From Streptomyces endocoffeicus (lineage in GTDB: Bacteria > Actinomycetota > Actinomycetes > Streptomycetales > Streptomycetaceae), in the NCBI RefSeq assembly GCF_016741935.1, contig NZ_JAERRG010000001.1, positions 1,612,001 through 1,676,000 of the forward strand: 64,000 nucleotides of DNA, read 5' to 3'. The translations under genes were made by a program, and so were the position numbers. Below the pieces are notes generated by a model. The model worked only from the letters and a program-made list of their open reading frames with translations. It ran no database searches and was not told the origin of the DNA. This document shows, piece after piece, positions 17,127 to 24,941 of this stretch (position 1 is the stretch's first letter; every line of letters starts with the position of its first letter).

Positions 17127-17605
17127 GCGCGATCGACCACTACATCAACGCGATCTTGGAGCAGGGGGCCGCGGAGGCGCGGGAGGACGGCTCCGCGGCG
17201 ACCGAGGCCCACCACCTCCTGCTGGCGATCGCCGACGACGACGGCAGCGCCGCGCACCGCGTACTGACCGCGGCGGGGCTCGGGCGGCAGACGATCAGGA
17301 ACGCACTGGACCGGGAGTTCGAGCACAGCCTGAACGCGGTCGGGGTGTCCCTGGCCTCCTTCGGCCTCCCGAAGCCCAGCCGGGACCCCAAGCGCCCACC
17401 AAAGGTCGGCGCCTCCGCCAGGCTCGCGCTCGAACGCGGCTTCGCCGCCTCCACCGGCAAGAAGGACCTGCGCCCCACGCATCTGCTGCTCGGCATCCTG
17501 AACACCGGGATCGGCACCGTACCCCGCGCGCTCACGCTGGCCGGTATCGATCGGGCGGACCTGATGGCACGTGCCCGGGAGACGCTCGCGAGCGGCAACT
17601 GGTGA
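17123..17605 (+). CDS. Stand-alone Clp N-terminal (double Clp-N repeat) protein
   Basis: 160 residues. The protein is a pair of Clp-N repeats (about 1-70 and 90-155): HYINAILEQGAAEAREDGSAATEAHHLLLAI and ASARLALERGFAASTGKKDLRPTHLLLGIL, with no AAA+ ATPase domain. In ClpA/ClpC this domain binds adaptors and substrates. A free copy could act as an adaptor decoy or as an anti-adaptor for the HTH protein encoded immediately upstream (4-base overlap, GAGGAGG ribosome site). Function beyond this is inference. Confidence 0.85.
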   Translation: MSAIDHYINAILEQGAAEAREDGSAATEAHHLLLAIADDDGSAAHRVLTAAGLGRQTIRNALDREFEHSLNAVGVSLASFGLPKPSRDPKRPPKVGASARLALERGFAASTGKKDLRPTHLLLGILNTGIGTVPRALTLAGIDRADLMARARETLASGNW

Positions 17606-17690
17606 ATCGGGCGCACCGAATTCACTTGCCCGCACGGCCCGGCCGACCACGGCTGAACCGCCCCTTCCTCCGGCGAAGAGAGGTCATCTC

Positions 17691-18626
17691 ATGACGACGA
17701 GCGAGACGGTCGTGCTCGACATCGACGGGCTGCGCATGCGCTACGGCTCGGTCGACGTCCTGCACGACGTCACCTTCCAGGTCCGCCACGGCGAGGTGGT
17801 CGCCCTGCTGGGACCGAACGGCGCGGGCAAGACCACCACGATCGAGATCCTGGAAGGTTTCCGGGCGCGGTCGGCCGGCCGGGTCGAGGTGCTCGGCGCC
17901 GATCCAGCCCACGGCGACGAGCCGTGGCGGGCACGGGTGGGGGTCGTCCTCCAGTCGTGGCGGGACCACGGGAAATGGAGGGTGCGCGAACTACTCGCCC
18001 ATCTGGGTTCCTACTACGCCGACTACTCCACCGAGCGGATCACCCGGCCCTGGGCCGCGGATACCCTCATTGCGGCCGTCGGTCTGACCGAGCACGCGAA
18101 CAAGAAGATCAGGATGCTCTCCGGTGGTCAGCGGCGCCGGCTGGATGTGGCGATCGGCCTCGTGGGCCGCCCTGAACTGGTATTCCTCGATGAACCCGGC
18201 TCCGGGCTCGACCCGGTCGCCCGGCGCGAGTTCCACGACCTCGTCCAAGGCCTCGCCGATGAAGGTGAGACCACGATCCTGCTCACCACCCACGATCTGA
18301 ACGAGGCCGAGAACCTCGCCGACCGCATCCTGGTCCTCAACCACGGCCGGATCGTCGCCGACGGCACGGCAGCGGAGCTCGCCCAGCGGATCGCGGGTGA
18401 GGACCAGGTGCGCTGGACCCGCGACGGGCAGCACTTCCGGCACTCGACCACCGAGTCCACCGCGTTCGCCTTCGACCTGTTCCAGCAGTACGGCGCGGCG
18501 ATCGAGAACCTCGAAATCCGTCGGGCCTCGCTGGAAGACACCTATCTCTCCCTGGTGCACCGGGCCGAGTCCGGCAGGTACGAAGCAGCACACGTGAACA
18601 AGGCCGAAGAAGAGGTGGCCCGATGA
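17691..18626 (+). CDS. ABC transporter ATP-binding protein (drug/lipid exporter type)
   Basis: 311 residues. Walker A LLGPNGAGKTTT (about residues 42-53), signature RMLSGGQRRRLDVAIGL, Walker B LVFLDEPGSGLDP and the H-loop in LLTTHDLNEAE. The C-terminal 80 residues form the extension common in DrrA-like exporters. Its ATGA overlap with the permease gene shows a two-gene transporter. ATG 17691 follows AGAGAGG; earlier in-frame codons overlap the intergenic region and lack similarity. Substrate unknown. Confidence 0.92.
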   Translation: MTTSETVVLDIDGLRMRYGSVDVLHDVTFQVRHGEVVALLGPNGAGKTTTIEILEGFRARSAGRVEVLGADPAHGDEPWRARVGVVLQSWRDHGKWRVRELLAHLGSYYADYSTERITRPWAADTLIAAVGLTEHANKKIRMLSGGQRRRLDVAIGLVGRPELVFLDEPGSGLDPVARREFHDLVQGLADEGETTILLTTHDLNEAENLADRILVLNHGRIVADGTAAELAQRIAGEDQVRWTRDGQHFRHSTTESTAFAFDLFQQYGAAIENLEIRRASLEDTYLSLVHRAESGRYEAAHVNKAEEEVAR

Positions 18627-19471
18627 ATCCGACGGCGACGGCGCTCCGGGCCGGCTGGTCCCGCGGCCTGATCGAGCTGCGGCAGACCCTCACCAACGGC
18701 GGGGATCTGTTCAACCACTTCTTTTGGCCCGTGTTGATGCTGGCCACCCTGTTCTTCCTGCGGGATGTGTCCTTCGAACAGAGCGGATTTATGCTCGGTG
18801 CCCTTGCCCTGCCCAGCATCCTTGGCATGAACGCCGCGATGGGCATGGTCACCATGAGTCAGATCCTCACCGCCGACCGCGAGGATGGAACTCTGCTGCG
18901 CGCCAAGGCGACACCGCACGGCATGCAGGGCTACCTGGTCGGCAAGGTCGTCTCGGTGTCCGGCGGCCTGCTGGTCGACGTCGCGATCTTTCTGATCCCC
19001 GCCCTGTTCCTCATTTCCGGCCTCTCGGTCGGCGGCCCGGGGCCCTGGCTGACCCTGAGCTGGGTGCTGGCATTGGGCCTGGTGGCAACCCTGCCGCTCG
19101 GCGCGGTGCTGGGCTCGGTGTTCACCAGCACCCGCAGTCAGGGACTTCTCACGCTCCCGATACTCGCGATGATCGCGATCTCCGGGATCTTCTACCCGAT
19201 CGCCGCGCTGCCGGAGTGGGTGCAGTGGATCGCCCAGGGCTTCCCGATCTACTGGCTCGGCCTCGGCATGCGCTCGGCCCTGCTGCCGGGCTCGGCCGCC
19301 GCGGTCGAGATCGACGAGTCCTGGCGACACCTCGAGACCGCGGGTGCGCTGGGCGCCTGGGCGGTGCTCGGCCTGCTCGTGGCGCCGGTCGTGCTCCGGC
19401 GAATGGCACGCCGGGAGTCCGGCTCGACCGTGGCCGAACGCCGCGAGCGCGCCCTGCGGCGGGTCGGGTGA
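18623..19471 (+). CDS. ABC-2 type exporter permease
   Basis: 282 residues with six predicted membrane helices; DREDGTLLRAKATPHGMQGYLVGKV is the ABC-2 cytoplasmic loop and PILAMIAISGIFYPIAALPEWVQWIAQGFPIYWL the conserved C-terminal helix pair. It works with the ATPase encoded just upstream (4-base overlap). The C-terminal tail (VAERRERALRRV) is basic and cytoplasmic. A tiny in-frame start (ATG 19471, nine codons) overlaps its stop but looks meaningless. Confidence 0.9.
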   Translation: MNPTATALRAGWSRGLIELRQTLTNGGDLFNHFFWPVLMLATLFFLRDVSFEQSGFMLGALALPSILGMNAAMGMVTMSQILTADREDGTLLRAKATPHGMQGYLVGKVVSVSGGLLVDVAIFLIPALFLISGLSVGGPGPWLTLSWVLALGLVATLPLGAVLGSVFTSTRSQGLLTLPILAMIAISGIFYPIAALPEWVQWIAQGFPIYWLGLGMRSALLPGSAAAVEIDESWRHLETAGALGAWAVLGLLVAPVVLRRMARRESGSTVAERRERALRRVG

Positions 19472-19666
19472 TGCCGTTGTTCTTCGGCGAGTACTGCTGA
19501 GACCCCCTATGCGCGGACCACCGCCCCTCACCGTCGTCACCAAGAGCGGCTCACCGTCGACATCACCCAGCGCCTCGCCCACCCCGGCCGCACGAGCGTT
19601 CAAGCCCCGGACCTCCGCAAGGCGCACGCTGGACTCATCGCCTCAACCAGCGAAGGAACCACAGGA
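19472..19666. other. 195-bp gap with no recognisable gene
   Basis: Between the permease and the MerB-like pseudogene. Short open stretches in two frames show no family character. It may be what is left of a gene removed by the rearrangement that also damaged the next gene. Confidence 0.4.
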
Positions 19667-20217
19667 ATGAGCGAGAACGCCTCGAGCGCACCGATGAACC
19701 TCGACGAGACGGAAACGGTCCGCCTGGCCGTCTACCACGGATTCGCGCGTACCGGACGGGCTCCGGGCGTGCCGGGGCTCGCCGCGCTCACCGGACTCGC
19801 TCCCGACCGGGTACGCCAGGAACTGCGCACCCTTCATGCCAGCCATGATCTGGTCCTGGACCCTCCCGCTGTCCGGCCTGCGACGCCCCGCACGCCTGGG
19901 TGGTGGGCCGGGAGGCACCCCCGCAGGGCGGCCAGGTGGCCCATTTCCTCATCCCTATGAGCCGGGCCTGGGACGATGTCGTGCACACCTGCGGCAACCA
20001 GCGCCTGTTCTGCTCCACCGACTGCGTCGGCACCTGGCTGCGCGAGACGGGCCAGGAGCGTGGCTACGTCATGGATCTGGCCACCCTGTGGCGCTTCGCC
20101 AGTGACTGGTACTCCGGCCGCCTGGAGCCGGGCTACACCCGCCGCGACCCCGCCGCCGCCAGTGCCTACTTCGCCGAGGTCGGCCTGCACGGCCCCTTCT
20201 GGGGCTTGCCCGACTGA
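19667..20217 (+). pseudogene. Alkylmercury-lyase-like (MerB fold) gene with internal deletion and frameshift
   Basis: The 5' part (19667 to about 19865) encodes the N-terminal winged-helix region (VRLAVYHGFARTGRAPGVPGLAALTGL, LRTLHASHDLVLD). The 3' part, in another frame from about 19867 to 20217, begins with CPACDAPHAWVVGREAPP and continues through HFLIPMSRAWDDVVHTCGNQRLFCS to the family C-terminus. Intact relatives carry roughly 60 residues between these blocks (the FSAVPLGF and GGCAWDS region); that segment is missing, and the join shifts the frame. No full protein can be made. Such Streptomyces proteins often lack proven mercury function. Confidence 0.78.
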
Positions 20218-20241
20218 GACCGGACGCCACCCGTCCGGCGC

Positions 20242-21228
20242 TCAGGGTGCCGCCATACCCGGCCAGGCCCGCGGGTACGGTACGCGCAGCGTCTCGGCCG
20301 CCACCGGAGTGTGGTCCGCGGCGGCGTGGAGGCGGCCGTCGCGCAGGACGACGGCACCGCTGCGGAGCATGGTCGTGACCAGTTCGTGGGCGAGGGCCTC
20401 GGGCGTACGGTCCAGCAGCCGGGCGGCGTCGGTCAGCCAGGCACGGGCGTGCAGGTACGGCTCGATCGCGTCGGCCGGGACGCCGCCGCGGATCATCAGG
20501 GCGAACGCGAAGATCCGGCGGGCGCCGTACCAGACCGCCCCGTCGGGGTCGTCGACGAGCCGCTGGGCACGGCGCACGGCGGCGGCGAGGGCCGCGGCGG
20601 GATCGGCGGGGACCGGACCGTGGGAGGGCAGGATCACCCGCGGGGCGAGGTCGGCCAGCCGTTTGAGGGAGGCGAGCGCGGTGGCGGCCATGTCGGGACC
20701 GTCGAGGGCGAGGTTCACCCAGCCGACGTCGTAGTCCGACAGCGCGTCCCCGACCACCAGGGTCCGCTCCTCCGGCTGCCACAGGGCCAGATGGCCCGGG
20801 GTGTGCCCGGGCGTGCGGACGACCTCCCAGTCGATGTCCCCGAGGCGGAGGACCTGGGCGTCGTCGAGCGGGATGTCGACGGTGTACGGGGCGACGGGCT
20901 GGTCGAGGTACTCGGCCGCGCAGCAGCCCGGGTCCCGGCGGGCGATCGCCTCCGCCTCCGGGGCCCCGGCCGCGATGCCCGCGCCGCCCGCCTGGAGGAG
21001 CGCGTTGCCGCCGACGTGGTCGGAGTGCCAGTGGGTGTTGACGACGAGGGCGATGTCCCCGGCGTGTGCGCGGGCCCAGTCGGCGGTCTCCCGCGCATGG
21101 CCGACGAACCCGCTGTCGACCAGAGCCGGTTGCCGTCCGGTCAGCAGGAGGGTGTTGGCGTCGGGGAAGGGGCGCTGCCACCAGGTCAGCCACGGCGGTA
21201 GGGCCGAGGGAGACGGCTGGGGGCTCAT
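20242..21228 (-). CDS. MBL-fold metallo-hydrolase
   Basis: 328 residues. Metal-binding motif THWHSDHVGG (HxHxDH, about residues 65-70), then HTPGHLALW, GDALSDYDVG (bridging Asp) and LPSHGPV. The C-terminal 110 residues form a winged-helix-like extension seen in LACTB2/glyoxalase-like members. It probably hydrolyses a thioester, lactone or ester in the cytoplasm. ATG 21228 overlaps the stop of the thioesterase gene (ATGA), so the two are cotranscribed and may act in sequence on acyl-CoA substrates. In-frame codons upstream of 21228 are read-through of the thioesterase gene. Confidence 0.88.
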   Translation of the reverse strand: MSPQPSPSALPPWLTWWQRPFPDANTLLLTGRQPALVDSGFVGHARETADWARAHAGDIALVVNTHWHSDHVGGNALLQAGGAGIAAGAPEAEAIARRDPGCCAAEYLDQPVAPYTVDIPLDDAQVLRLGDIDWEVVRTPGHTPGHLALWQPEERTLVVGDALSDYDVGWVNLALDGPDMAATALASLKRLADLAPRVILPSHGPVPADPAAALAAAVRRAQRLVDDPDGAVWYGARRIFAFALMIRGGVPADAIEPYLHARAWLTDAARLLDRTPEALAHELVTTMLRSGAVVLRDGRLHAAADHTPVAAETLRVPYPRAWPGMAAP

Positions 21229-21713
21229 TCGGCGGACCTGTTCACGCGGATCAGCGTCTGCTGGCCGTTGGCGACGAGCTTCCGGGTGCCGTCGCCTTGG
21301 ACGCCGTACACCTCGAGACCGCAGACGGTCAGGGTGCGTCCGGGCCTGAGGACGGTGCCGATCGCTTCGAGGTGGTCGCCGGCGGCGGGCGCGAGGAGGT
21401 TGATCTTGTACTCGACGGTGAGGACGTCGGAGTCCTCGTCGAACAGGGTGAGAGCCGCGTAGCCCCCGGCGCTGTCCGCGATGGCGCTGGTGGCGCCGGC
21501 GTGGACGTAGCCGTGCTGCTGGGTCACCTCGGGCCGGGACGGAAGCACGATCCGGACGCGGCCGGGGCCGATGTGGGCGAGGCGCGCGCCGAGGTGGGAC
21601 ATCAGGCCCTGCCGGTCGAAGCTGTCCTGGACGCGCTTCCGCACCGCGGGGCTCGCCTGTTCCCGCCGCGTCTGGTCTTCCACCTTCTGCCGCGTCTGGT
21701 CCTCCACGTACAT
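21225..21713 (-). CDS. PaaI-family hotdog thioesterase
   Basis: 162 residues from ATG 21713. The hotdog core is visible: LGARLAHIGPGRVRIVLP, QHGYVHAGATSAIADSAGGYAALT (catalytic loop with Asp and the HAG motif), VEYKINLLAPAAGDHL. It should hydrolyse acyl- or aryl-CoA esters. GAAGGAG lies 3 bases before ATG 21713; ATG 21758 is in frame but has GAGGGA 13 bases off. The first residues contain two imprecise copies of VEDQTR(Q/R), from a 24-bp DNA repeat (21668-21708). It leads a two-gene unit with the MBL hydrolase. Two competing hairpins lie upstream. Confidence 0.85.
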   Translation of the reverse strand: MYVEDQTRQKVEDQTRREQASPAVRKRVQDSFDRQGLMSHLGARLAHIGPGRVRIVLPSRPEVTQQHGYVHAGATSAIADSAGGYAALTLFDEDSDVLTVEYKINLLAPAAGDHLEAIGTVLRPGRTLTVCGLEVYGVQGDGTRKLVANGQQTLIRVNRSAE

Positions 21714-21769
21714 GCTCTCCTTCGGATCCGTGTCGGGTGGAGCGGGACGTGTCTTCATATCCGACGATC

Positions 21770-21803
21770 GTTCCCTCTCGCATTTCTTGCTCTGGGAGGG
21801 AAC
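21770..21803 (-). promoter_or_regulatory. Spaced 8-bp inverted repeat upstream of thioesterase
   Basis: GTTCCCTC (21770-21777) and GAGGGAAC (21796-21803) are perfect arms separated by 18 bases. On the minus strand TAGCGT, a possible -10, lies immediately upstream, so the repeat would be at the start of the transcript, as operator or leader hairpin. Confidence 0.45.
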
Positions 21804-21850
21804 GCTAGGTCGGATGCGCCCGAAGGTGTTTGCGTCTTTACCCGTAGATC

Positions 21851-21914
21851 GCGGGATGCGGGGGAGAGTCTTCCGACCCTGGGCGTCCAAGGGGAAGATT
21901 TTCCCGCATCCCGC
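21851..21914 (-). promoter_or_regulatory. Leader hairpin competing with the YceI terminator
   Basis: GCGGGATGCGGG (21851-21862) pairs perfectly with CCCGCATCCCGC (21903-21914), with an inner TCTTCC/GGAAGA pairing. Its distal arm shares 21910-21914 with the terminator hairpin at 21910-21948, so both cannot form fully at once. Confidence 0.45.
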
Positions 21915-21948
21915 GGGGCAGCCGGTCTGGTGACGGCTGCCCCGCGGG
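21910..21948 (-). terminator. Terminator after YceI gene
   Basis: Perfect 14-bp arms CCCGCGGGGCAGCC / GGCTGCCCCGCGGG with an 11-base loop, 27 bases beyond the YceI stop codon on the minus strand. Confidence 0.7.
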
Positions 21949-21974
21949 AGGCGGCGGACCAGCGGGGCAGCGGC

Positions 21975-22898
21975 CTACTCAGGCGGCGTCGGCGTGGCGT
22001 GGTTGCGGTACATCGCCTGGATGTCGAGCTCCAGCTTGACCGTGGGGCCGACCACGGCGATGCCGCGGGCGAGCATATTGCGCCAGTTCAGGGTGTAGTC
22101 CTCGCGGTGGAGTTCGGCCGTGGCGAGGGCGGCGCAGCGCAGTTCCTGTTCGTAACCGCCGTTGACGGCGCCGAGGTACGTGGTGTCCAGGGTCACCGAG
22201 CGGCTCACGCCGTGCATCGTGAGGGGGCCCTGGAGGGTCCACTTGGGGCCGCTGCGCCAGGTGAAGCGGTTGCTGGCGAAGTGGATCTCCGGGAAGTTGG
22301 CGACGTCGAGGAAGTCGGCCGAGCGCAGATGGGCGTCGCGGGTGTTGTTGCCGGTGTTGATGCTGGAGGCGTCGATGACGACCTCGACGCGGGAGTCCTC
22401 CATCCGCTCGGCGATGTGGATGCCGCCCCGGAAGCGGGTGAAGCGGCCGTGCACATTGGCCATGCCCACGTGGCGGGCGATGAAGCGGATCGCGGTGTGC
22501 GGCGGGTCGAAGAGCCAGGTGCCGGGCGGCGGGAGTTCGAGCTGCTGGGAGGGCTCCATCTGCACCCGGCGGGGAGGGTCGCTCTGGCCGTGGGTGATGT
22601 CGACGGTGAGGCGGTTGGGCTGCAGACCGCTTCCGGTGAGCAGCACCGTGTACTGCCCCGGCTCGAGCGTGGCGAGGAACAGTCCATGCGGATCGGTGGT
22701 GGCCTTGGCCACCGTACGGGCGGCGCCACGCGTCTCGGTGACGGTGACCTCCACGCCGCCCAGGGCCTGGCCAACGGGGTCCAGGACCTCGCAGCTGAAG
22801 GCTCCGGCACCCACGGGCAGGGCGATGTTGAGTCCTGATCCGCGGTCCGGACGCTTGGTGCGCATGCGCCGGAGCAGTGCGAGGGGCATTGCAGTCAT
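21975..22898 (-). CDS. YceI-family protein with N-terminal carboxypeptidase-regulatory-like domain
   Basis: 307 residues. Residues about 35-110 form a transthyretin-like (CarboxypepD_reg) beta domain (CEVLDPVGQALGGVEVTVTE, GLFLATLEPGQYTVLLTG). Residues about 120-300 form the YceI lipocalin-like barrel (GTWLFDPPHTAIRFIARH, INTGNNTRDAHLRSADFLDVANFPEI, GPLTMHGVSRSVTLD). YceI proteins bind isoprenoids or other amphiphiles. No signal peptide is obvious, so it is probably cytoplasmic. ATG 22889 is an alternative start. It sits 81 bases downstream of the flavin monooxygenase gene and may be in the same operon. Confidence 0.88.
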   Translation of the reverse strand: MTAMPLALLRRMRTKRPDRGSGLNIALPVGAGAFSCEVLDPVGQALGGVEVTVTETRGAARTVAKATTDPHGLFLATLEPGQYTVLLTGSGLQPNRLTVDITHGQSDPPRRVQMEPSQQLELPPPGTWLFDPPHTAIRFIARHVGMANVHGRFTRFRGGIHIAERMEDSRVEVVIDASSINTGNNTRDAHLRSADFLDVANFPEIHFASNRFTWRSGPKWTLQGPLTMHGVSRSVTLDTTYLGAVNGGYEQELRCAALATAELHREDYTLNWRNMLARGIAVVGPTVKLELDIQAMYRNHATPTPPE

Positions 22899-22979
22899 CT
22901 CACTAACGGTTTCTCTGGGGATGGGGGCGCGTCCATGATGAAGCCCCAGGGTGAGCTCCGGACGCCTGGGGGGTGGCTG

Positions 22980-24728
22980 TCAGCCGTGGCCGAGGATCTT
23001 CCGTAGCGCCCCGAGCAGCAACTCCCCCGCTTGCGGGGAGACTTCGGGGTGGCGGAAGCCGATGTGGTTGTCGGGGCGGACCAGCAGGGCGCCGCAGTCG
23101 CCGATTTCGCGCAGCCGGGCCCAGTCGCCGTAGGGGTCCTCGTACTCCTGGCCGGGGCCGATGGAGACGGTGGCGAGTTCGACGCCCAGTTCCTGACGGA
23201 CCGCCGCGGCCGCCTCCTCCCAGCGGCCTCCGCCGATGCCGGTGAAGAGGGTGAACCGGCCGTGGCCGCCGAGGTCGAGGGTCGACAGCCGCTCACGGCC
23301 CCGGACGACCCATGCGTGCGGCAGTTTGGCGCCGGGATGCGTCGTGGGCTGGTGGTGCAGCTCCGGGTCGCGGTCGAAGCCGGGGTCGGGGGTACCGTCG
23401 GGGACGACGGCGTCCGAGACGTACCGCTGGTTCATCTCCACGCCGTGCGCGTTGAACTCGTACACCTTGGCCGCGATGGCCTCGCGCAGCCGCTGCCGTT
23501 GCTTGGCACCCTCGGGCGTGGCGTCCTTACGGGCGTCGACATTGCGCCACATCTGCTCGGGATCGGAGGTGGAGAGCAGATCCAGCGCCTCGAAAACCGG
23601 CGCGGTCTCACCGATGCTCCGGTTCGCGCGCTCGACGGTCTGCCGTCCCACCGGGGCCCGTTCGGCGGAGTAGGTGTCCAGCAGGGCCGGGGCGGCGGTG
23701 CCGTCGAGGACCAGCTTGAGCTTCCAGGCGAGGTTGTAGGCGTCCTGGACGGAGGTGTTGGAGCCCAGCCCGTTGGACGGCGGATGGCGGTGGACGGCGT
23801 CGCCCGCGCACAGCACCCGCCGGTCGGCGTAGCTCTCGGCGTACAGATGGTTGACGGTCCACGCCGAGGTGGAGGTGATGCGCACGGGGATCGTCTCGTC
23901 GCCGAGCAGCCGGTGCACCACGGACCGCGCGAACTCCTCGGTAAGGTCCGGCGGGCCCGCGTCGAGGCCGTAGCCCCACACCACCATCCACTCGGTCCAG
24001 GGCCGCACACAGCGCACCAGGCCCGCGCCGATGCCGCCGACGGTCGCGCCGGGGGCGAGCACCCAGTAGAGCGTGGAGGGGCGATGGGCGGTCAGATGGG
24101 TCAGATCCGCCTCGAAGACGATGTTGAGGCTGCCCGCGACGCCCATCCGGCCGACCGTGGGCAGCCCGGCGTTCTCCACGACGCGGCTGCGCCCGCCGTC
24201 GGCGCCGACCAGATAGCGGGCCCGGACGCGGTAGGTGTCCCCGCGCAGCCGGTCCTCGACCAGCGCGGTCACGGCGTCGTCCGACTGCTCGTGGGAGAGG
24301 TACTCGGTGTGGAAGCGCAGCGCGGTGCCCCGGGAGACCGCGGCGTTCACCAGCACCGGCTCCATCAGATGCTGCGGCATGTCGCACATCCGGCTGGGGC
24401 TGGCCAGTTCGTGCCCCGCCTGGACGAGCGGGTCGTTGCCCCAGGAGCGCAGCCGTCCCAGCTCCTCGCCCGCGAGGCTGGTGCAGAAGACGGTGTTCCC
24501 CATCAGCGGCTGCGGGGTGGCCAGGGCGGTGACCTGGTCCTCGACGCCGAGGTCGCGCAGCACCTCCATGGTGCGCTGGTTGGTGATGTGCGCGCGGGGC
24601 GTGTCCGCCAGGCTTCCGTACCGGGTGACCATGACGTTGGGCACGCCGTAGGTGCTCAGGGCGAGCGCGGTCGCGGCTCCGGCGGGGCCGCTGCCCACGA
24701 CCAGTACGTCGGTCTCGACGGTCTCCAC
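22980..24728 (-). CDS. FAD-dependent aromatic hydroxylase (TfdB/MhpA-like, PHBH fold)
   Basis: 582 residues from GTG 24728. Dinucleotide motif VLVVGSGPAGAATALAL (residues 6-22), GADGGRS (DG motif), LCAGDAVHRHPPSNGLGSNT (GD motif), and the C-terminal thioredoxin-like domain found in phenol-type hydroxylases (LFTGIGGGRWEE...). Closest type by motif is 2,4-dichlorophenol 6-monooxygenase/TfdB, which hydroxylates phenols with NADPH and O2. GTG 24728 has GAGGAG 10 bases upstream; in-frame codons before it are repeat-derived. Divergent from the AcoR-like activator (213 bp between starts), which is its likely regulator. Actual phenolic substrate unknown. Confidence 0.88.
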   Translation of the reverse strand: METVETDVLVVGSGPAGAATALALSTYGVPNVMVTRYGSLADTPRAHITNQRTMEVLRDLGVEDQVTALATPQPLMGNTVFCTSLAGEELGRLRSWGNDPLVQAGHELASPSRMCDMPQHLMEPVLVNAAVSRGTALRFHTEYLSHEQSDDAVTALVEDRLRGDTYRVRARYLVGADGGRSRVVENAGLPTVGRMGVAGSLNIVFEADLTHLTAHRPSTLYWVLAPGATVGGIGAGLVRCVRPWTEWMVVWGYGLDAGPPDLTEEFARSVVHRLLGDETIPVRITSTSAWTVNHLYAESYADRRVLCAGDAVHRHPPSNGLGSNTSVQDAYNLAWKLKLVLDGTAAPALLDTYSAERAPVGRQTVERANRSIGETAPVFEALDLLSTSDPEQMWRNVDARKDATPEGAKQRQRLREAIAAKVYEFNAHGVEMNQRYVSDAVVPDGTPDPGFDRDPELHHQPTTHPGAKLPHAWVVRGRERLSTLDLGGHGRFTLFTGIGGGRWEEAAAAVRQELGVELATVSIGPGQEYEDPYGDWARLREIGDCGALLVRPDNHIGFRHPEVSPQAGELLLGALRKILGHG

Positions 24729-24759
24729 TGCTGAAGGGCTCCTCTCGGTCCTCTCCCCG

Positions 24760-24860
24760 TGCTCTCCCCCGTGATGGCCGGTCTCGCGGCTCCACCGTGA
24801 TGACCGATCCGGCTCCACCGTGACAGCCGGTCTCCCGGTCCGATCGGTGATCGCCGGCCG
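24760..24860. repeat. Imprecise direct repeats in the monooxygenase/regulator intergenic region
   Basis: Three diverged copies of a unit containing GGCTCCACCGTGAT and CCGGTCTC, period roughly 24-28 bp. They lie upstream of the monooxygenase start and between it and the activator gene. Confidence 0.6.
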
Positions 24861-24898
24861 ACCATTGATGATCTTGTTCCAGAACCCGGACCCCGAGG

Positions 24899-24915
24899 TG
24901 TCTCATTTCGAAACA
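24899..24915. promoter_or_regulatory. Candidate AcoR-type operator
   Basis: TGTCTC-ATTTC-GAAACA, a dyad with one mismatch, 27 bases before the activator start; GTTC-CA-GAAC lies about 20 bases further upstream. Either could be the activator's own binding site in this divergent promoter region. Confidence 0.4.
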
Positions 24916-24941
24916 GTGGCGACGTATACGGTGGAGGAGCT

